From Myxocyprinus asiaticus (Eukaryota > Chordata > Actinopteri > Cypriniformes > Catostomidae): a stretch of 64,000 nucleotides of DNA. A program made the position numbers and the translations under genes. Positions 23,336 through 34,687 of the stretch are shown here, in pieces (the first letter of the stretch is position 1; each line of letters begins with the position of its first letter). A model generated the notes under the pieces. It saw nothing but the letters and a program-made list of their open reading frames with translations, made no database searches and had not been told where the DNA came from. The stretch covers positions 31,966,289 to 32,030,288 of the forward strand of contig NC_059368.1 in assembly GCF_019703515.2 (NCBI RefSeq), given 5' to 3'.

Positions 23336-23870
23336 TTTAAAAGAAAGCAAAAATCAAGGTTACAGTGAGGCACTTACAATGGAAGTGAATGTGACAATTT
23401 TTGGAGGGTTTAAAGTCAGAAATGTGAAGATTATAATTTTATTAAAAAGGAACTTACATTAATTCTTCTGTTAAAACTCATGTATTATTTGAGCTGTAAT
23501 GTTGCTAAAATTGTCATTTTTATAGTCATTTTAGGGTTGTAGGGTTTGTTGACATTACACTGATATGGTATCGAAGTTGTAAAATTGGCTTTACACAGAA
23601 AAGGTTATTAAGTGATTTTATCACACTAAAATCATTTTTACACGCATATTGTTTATGTCTTGTAACTAAACTTTTGAAAAAGTGAGTATTTTAACGTTCA
23701 AATGTTGGTCCCATTCACTTCCATTGTAAGTGCCTCACTATAACCCTGATTTTTGCTTTTTTTTAAAGAAAAGGAGGGGCAAGTCAAATTAAATTTTTAT
23801 GATAATCAACATTATGCCACAAATGCTGTCAATTAAGCTTAAGTTGTACAGAACCTGGAACATTCCTTAA

Positions 23871-24092
23871 AAAGCCTGTTGGCTATTAAAAAAATGGTCA
23901 ATATGTCTTGCTCCAGCTTCCAGTTTTAATAGGAAACAAGTCAACACAAGAAAATAGAACTGCTCTTATTAAGCAATTTCGTGGGTTCTTCCACCCTGCT
24001 TTCACAATACATCATCTTCTTGTGGCTTGCTCAGCAACTTGAAGTGAACAAAACAACCTGGTCTGCAAACTTAGTGAAAATGTTACTCTATG
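23871..24092. other. Short unassigned spacer
   Basis: Non-coding sequence between the MITE nest and the Tc1-like element. No feature seen. Confidence 0.4.
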
Positions 24093-24094
24093 TA

Positions 24095-25682
24095 CAGTAG
24101 TGGCCAAAAATACTGGCACCCTTGGTAAATATGAGCAAAGAAGGCTGTCAAAAAAATCTGCATAGCTTATCCTTTTGATCTCTCATTCAAAAAATTCCAA
24201 AAAATCTAACCTTTAATTGAAATAAAACTATTGAAAGAGGGGAAATATCTCAGATATAAATAAATATTTTTCTCCAAAACACGTTGGCCACAATTATTGG
24301 CACCCCTAGAAATTCTTATGAGTAAAATATATCTAAAGTATTTTCCCATTCATATCTAAAAAAATTTTAGTGTACCTGGGTGACCAGGAACATGAAATTG
24401 TTCAGCCATGACTTCCTGTTTCACAGAGGTATAAATATGAGGTAACACACAGTTCAAATTCCCTTAATCATCAATCACAGAGGGTTAAACTAAAGAATAT
24501 AGTTTTAATGTGCTGCAAAAGGTTGTTGAGATTCACAGAATGGGAAGTGGCTATAAGAAAATAGCCAAAGCATTGAAAATGCCCATTTCCACCATCAGGG
24601 CAATAATTAACAAGTTCCAGTTAACTGGAGATGTTAAGAATTGGCCTGGAAAAGGACATGTGCCTATATCGTATCCACACACAGTGAGGAGGATGGTTCA
24701 AGTGGCCAAAGAATCTCCAAGGATCACAGCTGGAGAATTGCAGAAATTAGTTGGGTCTTGGGGTCAGAAAGTCAAAAAAATAAAAATAAAAATCAGACAT
24801 CACCTACATCTCCACAAGTTTTTTGGGGAAAAAAAGGCCTCTGCTCTCATCCAACAACAAACTCAAGCATCTTCAGTTTGCCAGACACTACTGGAACTTC
24901 AAATGCGACCGGGTTCTATGGTCAGATGAAACTAAAAAAAAGAGCTTTTTGGCAGCAAACACCAGAGATGGGTTTGGCATACACAGAGATGAAGTACCCA
25001 ATGCCCACGGTTAAATGTGGTGCTGCATCTTGAATGTTGTGGGGCTGTTTTTCTTCCAGAGGTCCTGGACATCTTGTTTGGATACATGGCATCATGGACT
25101 CTATCAAATACCAACAGATAAAAAATCTAAACCTGACTACCTCTGCCAGAAAGCTTACAATGGGCCCTGGTTGGATCTTCCAGCAGGATAATGATCCAAA
25201 ACAAACATCAAAATCAACACAAAAATGGTTCACTGACCACAAAATCAAGGTTCTGCCATGGCCATCCCAGTCCCCTGACCTGAACCCCATAGAAAATTTT
25301 TGGGGTGAACTGAAGAGTAGAGTCCACCAACATAGAATGTAGAAATTCTGTATGGATGAATGGTCTCAGATCCCTTGCCAGGTGTTCTACAACCTCATTA
25401 GGCATTATAAGAGAAGACTCAGAGCTGTTATCTTGGCAAAGGGAGGTTGCAAAATGTATTGAATAAAAGGGTGCCAATAATTATGGCCAATGCATTTTGG
25501 AGAAAAATATTTATTTATTAATGAGATATTTCCCCTGTTTCAATTGTTTTACTTCAATTAAATGTTAGATTTTTGTAATTTTTTTGAATGAAAGATCAAA
25601 AGGCTAAACAATGCAGATTTGTTTTTTCACAGCCTTCTTTGCACATATTTACCAAGGATGCCAATATTTTTGGCCACTACTG
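24095..25682 (+). mobile_element. Tc1-like transposon, family 1 copy 1
   Basis: The ends CAGTAGTGGCCAAAAATA and TATTTTTGGCCACTACTG are inverted repeats in arms of about 200 bp. A second related block (GGCCACAATTATTGGCACCC) at the inner edge of each arm gives the inner and outer repeat arrangement common in fish Tc1-like elements. TA flanks both sides (24093-24094, 25683-25684). It encodes a broken transposase. A second copy in reverse is at 41972-43528. Confidence 0.92.
24510..25342 (+). pseudogene. Tc1-like transposase, broken
   Basis: A cut-and-paste DDE transposase remnant. The N-terminal paired-like helix-turn-helix keeps GSGYKKIAKALKMPISTIRA (about 24541-24600). A second DNA-binding half follows (PRITAGELQKLVGSWGQ). 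The catalytic core is in other frames: DRVLWSDETKK (first Asp), [18 protein letters not shown] (second Asp) and [17 protein letters not shown] (Glu, DD34E type). At least two frameshifts lie between about 24770 and 25030 and a stop precedes 25034. Not functional. Confidence 0.85.
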
Positions 25683-25684
25683 TA

Positions 25685-27010
25685 CACTGGCGGCCAAAAG
25701 TTTGGAATAATGTACAGATTTTGTTCTTATGGAAACATTTATTCACCAAAGTGGCATTCAGCTGATCACAATGTATAGTCAGGGCATTAATATCGTGAAA
25801 AATTACAATTACAATCAGAACTTCTTAAACTACTCTGAAGTATCTTCCATGTGCAGCAGTGACAGCTTTGCAGATCCTTGGCATTCAAGCTGTCAGTATG
25901 TCCAGATACTCAGGTAAAATTTTACCCCACACTTCCTGTAGCACTTGCCATAAATGTGGCTGTCTTGTCGGGCACTTTTCACTCACAGTCTAGCTGATCC
26001 CACAAAAGCTCAATGGGATTAAGATCCATAATACTCTTTTCCAATTATTTGTTGTCCAATGTCTGGGTTTCTGTGCCCACTTTAACCTTTTCTTTTAGTT
26101 TTTCTGTTTCAAAAGTGTCTTTTTCTTTGCAATTCTTCCCATAAGGCCTGTACCCCTGAGTCTTCTCTTTACTGTTGTACATGAAACTGGTGTTGACAAT
26201 GACACAAAGACAATGTTAAGCTTCATTTAATGAACCAAATAGCTTTCAGCAGTGTTTGATATAATGGCAAGAGATTTTCTAGTACCAAATTAGCAATTTG
26301 CATGATTACTCAAGGATAAGGTGTTGGGGGGTGCCTGGGTAGCTCAGCAAGTAAAGACGCTGACTACCACACCTGGAGTCACAAGTTCAAATCCAGGGTG
26401 TGCTGAATGACTCCAGTCAGGGTTCCTAAGCAACCATTTCACCCAGTTGCTAGGGTGGGTAGGGTCACGCTGGGTTAACCTCCTCGTGGTCACTATTATG
26501 TGGTTCTCACTTTCGGTGGGGCATGTGGTGAGTTGTGCGTGGATGCCGCAGAGAATAGCATGAAATCTCCACACACACTAGGTCTCCATGGTAACGCACT
26601 CAACAAGCCACGTGATAAGATGTGCGGATTGACGGTCTCAGATGTGGAGGCAACTGAGATTGTCCTCCGCCACCCGGATTGAGGTGAGTCACTACGCCAC
26701 CACGAGGACTTAGAGCGCATTGGGAATTGGGCATTCCAAATTGGGGAGAAAAGGGGAGAAAATCCCCCCCCAAAAGTGTTAGATAAGGTAAGGTAAGATA
26801 AGGTGTTGGAGTGATGGATGCTGGAAATGGGGCTTGTCTAGATTTGATCAAAAATGACCTTTTTCAAATAGTGATGGTGCTGTTTTATACATCAGTAATG
26901 TCCTGACTATACTTTGTGATCAGTTGAATGCCATTTTGGTGATTTAAAGTACCAATTTCCTTCAGAAACAGTTAAATCTGTACATTATTCCAAACTGTTG
27001 GTTGCCAGTG
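25685..27010 (-). mobile_element. Tc1-like transposon, family 2, with SINE insertion
   Basis: The ends CACTGGCGGCCAAAAGTTTGG and CCAAACTGTTGGTTGCCAGTG are inverted repeats, flanked by TA (25683-25684 and 27011-27012). The left TA is the same TA that ends the neighbouring Tc1-like element. On the minus strand near 26030-26000 a transposase remnant reads LNPIELLWDQL, the catalytic Glu region. The rest is too decayed to follow and is interrupted by a SINE. Confidence 0.85.
26328..26796 (+). mobile_element. tRNA-derived SINE
   Basis: The head is tRNA-like. The A box is in TGGGTAGCTCAGCAAG and the B box in AAGTTCAAATCC, about 50 bp apart; both are internal promoter elements for RNA polymerase III. 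A body of about 400 bp follows, ending in A- and C-rich sequence and short AGGTAAGGTAAG units. Target duplications GATAAGGTGTTGG (26315-26327 and 26797-26809, 13 bp) match exactly. It lies inside a Tc1-like element and is younger than it. I recognise the body as a common cyprinid SINE type but do not name the family. Confidence 0.88.
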
Positions 27011-27012
27011 TA

Positions 27013-27278
27013 CTGTATATACACTTATTCCAACATGATTTAGCGTTGGACTCCGGCCATGAACTCAAGCTGACACGACATTACAGAGCAAGGCCGGCCA
27101 TGGGTTTGTGGGGCCCTAGGCAAAATTATGAAAATGCCTAGGATTGTAGTCCATCCATTTCTTCCGTAAAGTGTCTACGTCACTATGAAACACATTTGCA
27201 TAATGCATGCCTAAGGGCTACTTTAGCCCACCCTCAAACAAAAGTAGGGCCAGGATGAGTTGTGTTAGTGTTGTCACC
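27013..27278. other. Unassigned sequence upstream of the THAP exon
   Basis: It holds a GGCCGGCCATGGG...GGGGCCCTAGGCAAAATTATG block near 27092-27130, like one end of a hAT-type repeat. A short AGGCCGGCCCTTCTATAG stretch at about 32738 could be the opposite end, but I could not confirm this. The DNA just before 27279 could hold the THAP gene's promoter; no TATA box is evident. Confidence 0.35.
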
Positions 27279-27371
27279 ATGTCGAGAAGATGCTGTTTTC
27301 TTCACTGCGAAAGCAAAACCTCTTTGTTTGGACTTCCAAAGGCAGACAAATTTAAGTGTCAGTGGTTAAAA

Positions 27372-30300
27372 AAGACATCATGATGGTGCCGCGGATGGCT
27401 GCCTCGGTGTGGAGTGCTTCTATTGTTTTGTTATTTTTGTTTGTTTGTCCTGTGTTTAGTAATCTTTTTTCAGTCAGTTTTACCAGAGACGAACTGCTGA
27501 ATATTCGACAGCATACACCAGTCAATATTTTCCCGGATTTTGAATATTTGGACATTTTGTTTGATATTCTAGTCGGAGGCGCGGCTGTGTTGTTTAAACG
27601 CGCTATGAGACGCAGGCGAGGGAGACGAGCAGGCACGCTGGTCAGGCTCCAACAGCGCGGCTTTCGAACAACGCTGCCGAGTATTCATCTAGCAAATCTC
27701 CGCTCTCTCCCTAACAAAACGGACGAACTACATCTCCTCACCCGCACAAACAAGGACTTTTCAAACTCTGTTGCCTTGTGCTTCACAGAAACCTGGCTGA
27801 GTGAAGCCATTCCGGACAGCGTGTTACATCTGCCAGGCTTTCAGCTGTTCAGAGCGGATCGCATCGCGGAGTTAACGGGGAAAACGAAAGGCGGTGGAAC
27901 ATGCTTTTAAATCAATGAAAGTTGGTGTACAGATGTAACAACGTTAAAGAGGATGTGCTGTCCTAATTTGGAAGCGCTCTTTATTAACTGTAAGCCTTTC
28001 TACTCGCCGCGGGAGTTTTCCTCGTTTATTCTGGTGAGTGTGTATATCGCACCAAACGCGTGTTTGAATGCGGCGCTGCAACAGCTGGCTGATCAAATCA
28101 CAGACACAGAACAACAATACCCGGACTCAGTTATTATTATTCTTGGGGATTTTAACAAAGCAAACCTCACATGTGAACTGCCCAAATACAAACAGCACAT
28201 TACATGCCCCACCAGAGACAGAAATATACTGGAACACTGCTACACAACAATAAAGGATGCATATCACTCTGTCCCTAGAGCAGCTTTGGGATTCTCTGAT
28301 CACTGTCTGGTTCATCTTCTTCCAACCTACAGACAGAAATTAAAATCTGCTAAGCCTGTATTAAGGACTGTAAAGAGATGGACCAACGAAGCAGAGCTGA
28401 AACTACAAGCCTGCTTTGACTGCACTGATTGGAGTGTTTTTGAGGTTGCAGACACCAATCTGGACGAGCTCACAGATACTGTTACATCATATATCAGTTT
28501 TTGTGAGGATATGTTCATTCCTACTAGGACTTATTTAACATTTAACAATGACAAACCATGGTTTACAACGGAACTCAGACAGCTTTGTCAGGCCAAAGAG
28601 GATGCTTATAGAGTTGGGGATAAAGTCTAGTACAATCAGGCCAGGAACACACTGAATAAGGGAATCAGAGTGGCTAAAAGAAGATACTCTGAGAAGCTGA
28701 AAAACAAGTTTTCAGCTAACAACCCTGCATCAGTGTGGAGTGGCATGAAACAAATTACGAATTACAGGACTCCTGCCCCCAACCCTGTGGTGGACCAACA
28801 ACTGGCTGACGACCTGAATGTGATCTACTGTAGATTTGAAAGGCCCAATCTCACACCTCACATCCACTCTGACCTTCACTTCACACAAACACCAACACCT
28901 CCTGCAACTCCCCTCCTCCCCCCTCCTGCTACTCAACCTGCACTTAAGATCTGTGAAGATGATGTGAGCCACGTCTTTTGACAACAAAGGATAAGGAAAG
29001 CACAGGGCCCAGATGGCATTTCACCTGCATGTCTTAGATCCTGTGCTAACCAGCTGGCCCCCATCTTCACACAGATCTTCAATAGATCACTGGAGCAGTG
29101 TGAAGTCCCATGCTGCTTCAAACGTTCCACTATCATCCCCATCCCAAAGAAACCAAAAATCACAGGACTTAATGACTACAGACCTGTCGCCCTGATGTCT
29201 GTGGTCATGAAATCATTTGAGAGACTGGTGTTGGCCCACCTGAAGAACATCACTGGACCCTTTCTAGATCCCCTTCAATTTGCTTATCGAGCAAACAGGT
29301 CTGTGGATGATGCAGTCAACATGGGATTGCATCATATCCTGCAACATCTGGACAGACCAGGGACATATGCAAGGATCCTTTTTGTGGACTTCAGTTCGGC
29401 TTTCAACACCATCATCCCAGCTATACTCCAGAATAAATTACACCAACTCTCTGTTCCCTTGTCTATCTGTCAGTGGATTACCAACTTTCTAACGGACAGG
29501 CAGCAGCTTGTGAGACAGGGGAAACTCACTTACAGCACCTGTACAATCAGCACTGGTGCCCCCCAGGGATGTGTGCTCTCCCCACTACTCTTCTCCCTCT
29601 ACACCAATGACTGCATCACCAAGGACCCCTCTGTCAAGCTCCTGAAGTTTGCAGATGACACCACTGTCATCGGCCTCATCCGAGATGATGATGAGTCTGC
29701 ATACAGAAGGGAGGTTAAACAGCTGGCTGTCTGGTGCAGTCAAAACAACCTTGAGCTGAACACACTTAAAACGGTGGAGATGATTGTGGACTTTAGGAGG
29801 AACACCCCAACACTGAACCCCCTCACCATTCTAAACAGCACTGTGGCAGCAGTGGAGTCATTCAGGTTCCTTGGCACTACCATCTCACAGGACCTGAAGT
29901 GGGAGACTCACATTGACTCCATTGTGAAAAAGGCCCAGCAGAGGTTGTACTTCCTTCGCCAGCTGAGGAAATTCAACCTGCCACAGGCACTGCTGATACA
30001 GTTCTACTCAGCAGTCATTGAGTCTGTCCTCTGCACTTCAGTAACTGTCTGGTTTGGTTCAGCTTTGAAATCAGACATCAGAAGACCACAGTGGACAGTT
30101 CGGAGTGCTGAGAGGATTATTGGTTCGCCCCTGCCCCCCCCCCCCCTTCAAGAACTATACACTTCCAGAGTGAGGAAAAAGGCTGGAAAAGTCACTCTGG
30201 ACCCCACTCACCCTGCCCACTACCTTTTTGAGGAGCTTCAGAGCTCTGAGCACCAGAACCGTTTTCCCTCAGGCTATCCATCTCATGAACAGTTAAATTG

Positions 30301-30702
30301 CCCCATTGAGCAATAACTATATGCAATACACAGTTTAGTCTTTCTTATATTTATCCAATACATCCAACCTCTTCTGCCATTTCATTCCTCTGAAAAAAAA
30401 CAAACAAACAAAAAAAAACATTTGCACTGTACATAACAGATTTGTATTTACACTGTACATAACAGATTGTATTAGATTTGCACTACCCATGTGTATGTGT
30501 GTATGTATGTATGTGTGTGTCTGTACGTATGTGTATAATTATTTTTTATTTTTTATTTTTTATTATTATCTATGTCTTGCTGTTGTTTTTGTATTGTTTT
30601 TGTATGGTTGTACACTGGAAGCTCCTGTCACCAGTACAAATTCCTTGTATGTGTAAGCATACTTGGCAATAAAGCTCATTCTGATTCTGATTCTGATTCA
30701 GA
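27372..30702 (+). mobile_element. Nearly intact LINE (APE + RT) with 6-bp target duplication
   Basis: It starts AAGACATCATGATGGTGCCG, has a single long reading frame, and ends GCAATAAAGCTC followed by four to five ATTCTG units. TTAAAA flanks both sides (27366-27371 and 30703-30708). It appears full length, since the 5' end carries the same ATGG..CCG..ATGGCTGC start as the LINE at 1645-4858. A CR1/L2/Rex1-type group is likely. A C-run at about 30137-30148 may be variable. Confidence 0.9.
27380..30316 (+). pseudogene. LINE ORF: endonuclease-reverse transcriptase, three in-frame stops
   Basis: One frame runs from ATG 27380 to the stop at 30314-30316, about 978 codons, broken only by TAA (27908-27910), TAG (28628-28630) and TGA (28979-28981). 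Endonuclease: LANLRSLPNKTDEL, CFTETWLSEAIPD, KGGGTCF, ILGDFNKANLTCELP and [92 protein letters not shown] and the catalytic box [13 protein letters not shown]-terminal part: [23 protein letters not shown] and the end of the frame, where the last 15-20 residues look shifted. Such proteins nick target DNA and copy their RNA there. Not functional as read. Confidence 0.88.
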
Positions 30703-30816
30703 TTAAAATGTATTTTTACCAATATTCCTCAGCAGTACAACCACAACAAATGCAGGATTTTCAAGACGGTTACTCCTGAAAGATGGGACAATCTGGCACT
30801 TGAGGATCACAACCTG

Positions 30817-31389
30817 TAAGTATGCTTGATTATTTGTGGATTCATCTGCTACCGAGAGTTCAAATGTGGAGTTTTGTGTTGTAGCTATGGTGTACATCCA
30901 GTGCACAGCTGTAGGCCTCTGCTAACCTGCTAGCTAATGTTATTGTGTTGAAATAGTTTTGCTAATCAGCTGCGGGCCCAATTTACCTACAATTGTGTAG
31001 AATTATGCAGATTGTTTGTCGTTCTTACTATCATGAATAGAGATCAAGTGTGGAGATGGATTTATTTTTACAAATGGTCATTTATGTCTGCAATCCACGG
31101 TAGTGCTCGGCTAACTTTCTGTGTAATGTTATTGTTTTGGTAAGGGTTTGAGGCAGCTGTGGGCAGCTTTTACCTAAAACTGTTTAACAAAATGGTCGAT
31201 CTCAAGAGTTTTATATAATTATATAATTACAAGCTGTAATGTTACGGCCACTATCCATGGTAGTCCACAGATAACTTAGATGCACTATGTGTCTTTTACT
31301 TGAAGCTTTGTTAGGTCCACAATAATCAACAGTATACTTGTAAGAAAGCAACTAATGTAAAACTTTCCACTGTGAAATGTCCTGCTCAA
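30817..31389. other. Unassigned sequence after the THAP exon
   Basis: If the donor-like GTAAGT at 30816 is real this would be intron. No second exon was found. Confidence 0.3.
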
Positions 31390-31815
31390 GACGTGCTTGC
31401 AAAGGTGGTCCGGGTCGATTAGCTTGTTCTTCCAAACTTTCATTATCAGACTCGGGCTAGAGCACCGACGCCGCTGTTACCATAGTTACAATAGTGTTTA
31501 CAGCTGCTCAGGAAGACTTGGGAGCTGAAACTTGGTTATGGTAAGGGGCATTCTGACACACGCTCTACGCGGTTGACCAATCACATCATATTAGGCCAGC
31601 TGACCAATCATAGCAGACTGGGCTTTTCTGAAAGGGGGGCTTTAAAGAGACGGGATGTAAATCAGAGCATTTGAGCAGAGGATGAAGAGAGGATAGCAGC
31701 AATGTACAGTATGAGAAAAATAACGTTTTTTGAACATTAAAGCATTTAAACCTATTCTAGTAGACCCCCAAAATAAAATCATGAACCTGTAAATTTGCAT
31801 AATATGGACTCTTTA
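31390..31815. repeat. Dispersed repeat, probable DNA-transposon fragment
   Basis: The block contains GGTTGACCAATCACATCA, CTTTAAAGAGACGGGATG, GAACATTAAAGCATTTAAAC and a right end TTTGCATAATATGGACTC then TTTAA. I recognise this as a common cyprinid interspersed repeat. The left end is missing. No coding sequence. Confidence 0.5.
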
Positions 31816-31824
31816 AATAAGATT

Positions 31825-31925
31825 AAGTATTGTTCATTGTTAGTTCAAGTTAACTAATGTAGTTAACTAATGTTAACAAATACAACCATAAGTGTTACTC
31901 ATTAAAGTTATACTAAATAAGATAC
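31825..31925. repeat. Partial copy of the MITE seen at 41462-41789
   Basis: It shares TGTTCATTGTTAGTTCAAG, TTAACTAATGTTAACAAATA and AAGTGTTAC with that element. Confidence 0.55.
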
Positions 31926-33889
31926 AATAGTTTGAGATAGTTTTAATTGTATAGGATACTGCTGACAATGCTTGAAATTCTGCTGAAAATGCTTTAAATG
32001 TTTATTTAGAGCAACAAAATCAATAATAAAAAAAAAAAGTTGGCCAGAATGTGTGCAAAAGTTAATAAAAGTTAAAACATCAGGGACAAAATGATAACTA
32101 CAGCAATGTATAATGTATAATTATTTATAAATAAAATTACATATTTTAAATAGGGCCTATTAACGCAACACCTACAAATACATATTTGTAAACAAATAAG
32201 AAAAAGCACATACCTCTTAGAGAGCTGACATCTTTGCAGATAAGATGGTTTGGTCTATTTTCCAGATTAATTGCTCATATTTTCACTCTGATTTTTTTTT
32301 TTTTTTTTGCGTCTTTATATTGGCAGTGTCTGAATTCCTTCCTGTCTAATAATACTGTAAAAAGAGGCTGCGCTCTAGTTCCAGCAATGATTTGCTTTAT
32401 AAATAAATTATGCATGTGTAGCGCTTAACTTTAATTCTTGCCGATTTTAGATACACTGCTGTTATTTAATTTGTTGTCATTTTCAGTTATTTGTCTTTGC
32501 GATTATTCAGAGCTAATTTTATATGTAATATGATGTTTTTAGTTTTCACCATCATTGCGATTTGTATGTTAAATGATTAGGTCCATGCATGTTGTACGTA
32601 TCTAGTGTGTAAGCGTTCTGAAAACCGTTGAACTTTGGAAAGTTTCAAATTAAATGTCATCAATGTTTTACATTTTATGCTTTGTTAATATGTTTGCACG
32701 TGTTCACGGGGCGGTCGCTTGTATTGCCTGAAGTTCAGGCCGGCCCTTCTATAGAGTCATATTAGCAGTACGAAATTATGTTGTTTCAGAAAATTTGATT
32801 TTAAAGTTTTCTTCTGCATTTTAAAACACTAATGGTTTAGTTTAGTCATTGATAAGGTAAGGATGTCTTTTTTAAACATCTCATTTATATTTTAAAACTC
32901 TATTGGTTAAGTTCAGCAAAAGTTTTATGTGTAGTACAAAAAGGCGTTCTCATTTAATTTTGAAGCTATGGTCAATTTAGGACTATGTGAAATTAACATA
33001 ATTTGTGCAACATTAGGTGGTGCTATTCCAAACCCCATGGCCTCCTTAACCCTCTCACCTTTAACTGTCTCAGACTCCACATAAGATCTTGTTTACCCAG
33101 AGGCATTCACATCCAAACCTGCTGATCAGCTATTCTTGAAGTTTAGAGAACAATAGTTTTGTTTGGATGTATTTATGGAAAATGTAGAACTTGTTCAACA
33201 GGTAGTTTCACTTCCCAGAAATAAACTACATCCATGCAAGCTATAAAAATAAATGTTGCAATAAGGGATTTTTGCAGCAATACCATAGAAGAACCATTTT
33301 TGGTTCCCCGGAGAACCTTTTTTTGAATACAATTTTTTTTTAAAGAAACTTTTTTTTTTTTTTTTTTTTTACTACAAAGAACCTGTGCAATTAATGGGAA
33401 GGTTCCACGGATGTTAAAGATGTCAGAGTTTATAACAAATTCATGCTACTTTGGGTTATTACATGGCTCTCTGAGTACTTGATTCTGATTGGACAATCGC
33501 TGCTTTCGGTAGTCAAATATTTCTGAATAGTGATTGTTGTCCATATAGCAACATTGTATAACTTTTCCGTTTAATAATTCAAGACCCTTCCGTGATCACC
33601 AGGTCAGGGTTCATTTTTCAGTAATGATTGGCAGGCTGTGCAAGGTCTCTTATGTACCTGTAACTGTAATGTCTGTGGTCTAATGTGTTCTCGTCAGTTG
33701 TGTTGCAATCTGCCTAACTTTTGTTCTGTTCAGCTATTCATAACTGTGCAGACTGAAACAAGTAACAATCACAGATTGCTGATTGCAAATTACAAATAAA
33801 CTGTAAAGCTGGCACCAGGATGTCTATGCCCAAAAAGCAGCATTTCCGGTAAAAGCAAATAAACTGTTACTTTTTTATTTATTCTGTAT
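31926..33889. other. Unassigned non-coding sequence
   Basis: About 2 kb, AT-rich, with T-runs at 32291-32308 and 33350-33370. No gene or repeat boundary was identified. Confidence 0.4.
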
Positions 33890-34420
33890 TCCTCCGAAAT
33901 CATTTATCACCGGTAGATTCGAGGGACACCTTTTGTTAACACAAACTTATGTCCAGGATAATTATCATTACAGGAGCTTATGAATAGGAGAAAACCACAT
34001 AAGACTACCAGTCACTGTTTATCACCGTCTTAGCAAGTTGTATGAAACGTGACTAAATAAAACTATCATCTGGTTATGAGCAAGCAGTAGGTGGCCGAAC
34101 CAGATGATATTAGTAAACCCTGCAACCTCTGACTATGAACGGAACTGGCGATTTTGTGTCCCTGAGATCTATGTAATTAATCGGCCGGCATATGACTCTC
34201 AGCGACAATCTGGACCCTAATGAAAGGAAAATGAAAATGAGGATGATTCAGAGTAATCAATAACTTAAAAAGATCAAATTAAAAGAATGATCAGAAATCA
34301 ATTAGAGCTTAAATCTAAATTAGAGGTCAATTTATATTGGAGTCAGATTAATATAAAATTGGAGTCAGATAAAATTAATAACAGAGTCAATTGATAAAGT
34401 GCAAAATTAATAATAAGTGT
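33890..34420. repeat. Unclassified dispersed repeat, copy 1
   Basis: Similar in order and spacing to about 45160-45665. Shared pieces include AGCAAGTTGTATG, GGTTATGAGC / GATTATGAGC, ACTAGTAAACCCTGCAAC-like sequence, CGGCCGGC, AATGATCAGAAAT and TTGGAGTCAGATT. It could be part of an LTR or a DNA element. Non-coding. Confidence 0.6.
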
Positions 34421-34687
34421 TTTTGTTTCAGCACTCAGAAAAGACAGAACAACGCAGAAACCTTCAGCCATTTTATTGGAATACGACACCGGACCAATAG
34501 TTTGGTTTATACCCTTTTTAACAAACGTAATATTGAATTTTGAAACCTACTGTCCCGCAACATTTACCAAAAAAAAAAGAGAACATTTTCAAATAGAGGA
34601 ATATTTTTGTTATGGTCTCTGTGGTGAGCTGATATACTGTATATTTCGTGTGGAAATTCCTGTTATGTACAGGCTCTGTACACTAAA
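34421..34687. other. Unassigned spacer
   Basis: Non-coding; nothing recognised. Confidence 0.35.

Larger units (their letters stand above)
14267..23866. mobile_element. MITE family A copy 1, split by a Gypsy element
   Basis: The left arm (14267 to about 14348) begins AGGAATGTTCCAGGTTC and the right part (about 23336-23866) ends GAACCTGGAACATTCC, its inverted copy. TTAA flanks both ends (14263-14266 and 23867-23870). The internal order matches the uninterrupted copy at 40127-40707, so the 9 kb between is a later insertion. The middle carries the inverted pair GGCACTTACAATGGAAGTGAATG / CATTCACTTCCATTG. TTAA plus a purine start resembles Kolobok; the superfamily is inferred. Confidence 0.85.
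27279..30815 (+). pseudogene. THAP-domain exon, interrupted by a LINE
   Basis: THAP domains are C2CH zinc fingers that bind DNA. From ATG 27279 the frame reads MSRRCCFLHCESKTSLFGLP..., the usual THAP start (paired cysteines, then F-x-x-P), up to QWLK at 27363-27371, where a LINE begins. After the LINE (from 30703) the sequence resumes with CIFTNIPQQYNHN. Removing the LINE and one TTAAAA restores the frame across the join. Further on, a shift of frame gives AGFSRRLLLKDGTI, the expected THAP end. The segment with the CxxHF part is missing, so a deletion or frameshift occurred there too. A GTAAGT donor-like site lies at 30816. Whether this is a host gene or part of a transposon is open. Confidence 0.55.

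Noticed and set aside
26328..26400. Functional tRNA gene
   Set aside because: The A and B boxes are part of a 469-bp SINE with target duplications.
27092..32760. A single large hAT element bounded by GGCCGGCC blocks and carrying the THAP exon
   Set aside because: The two end blocks align only over about 9 bases, and no 8-bp duplication was found.
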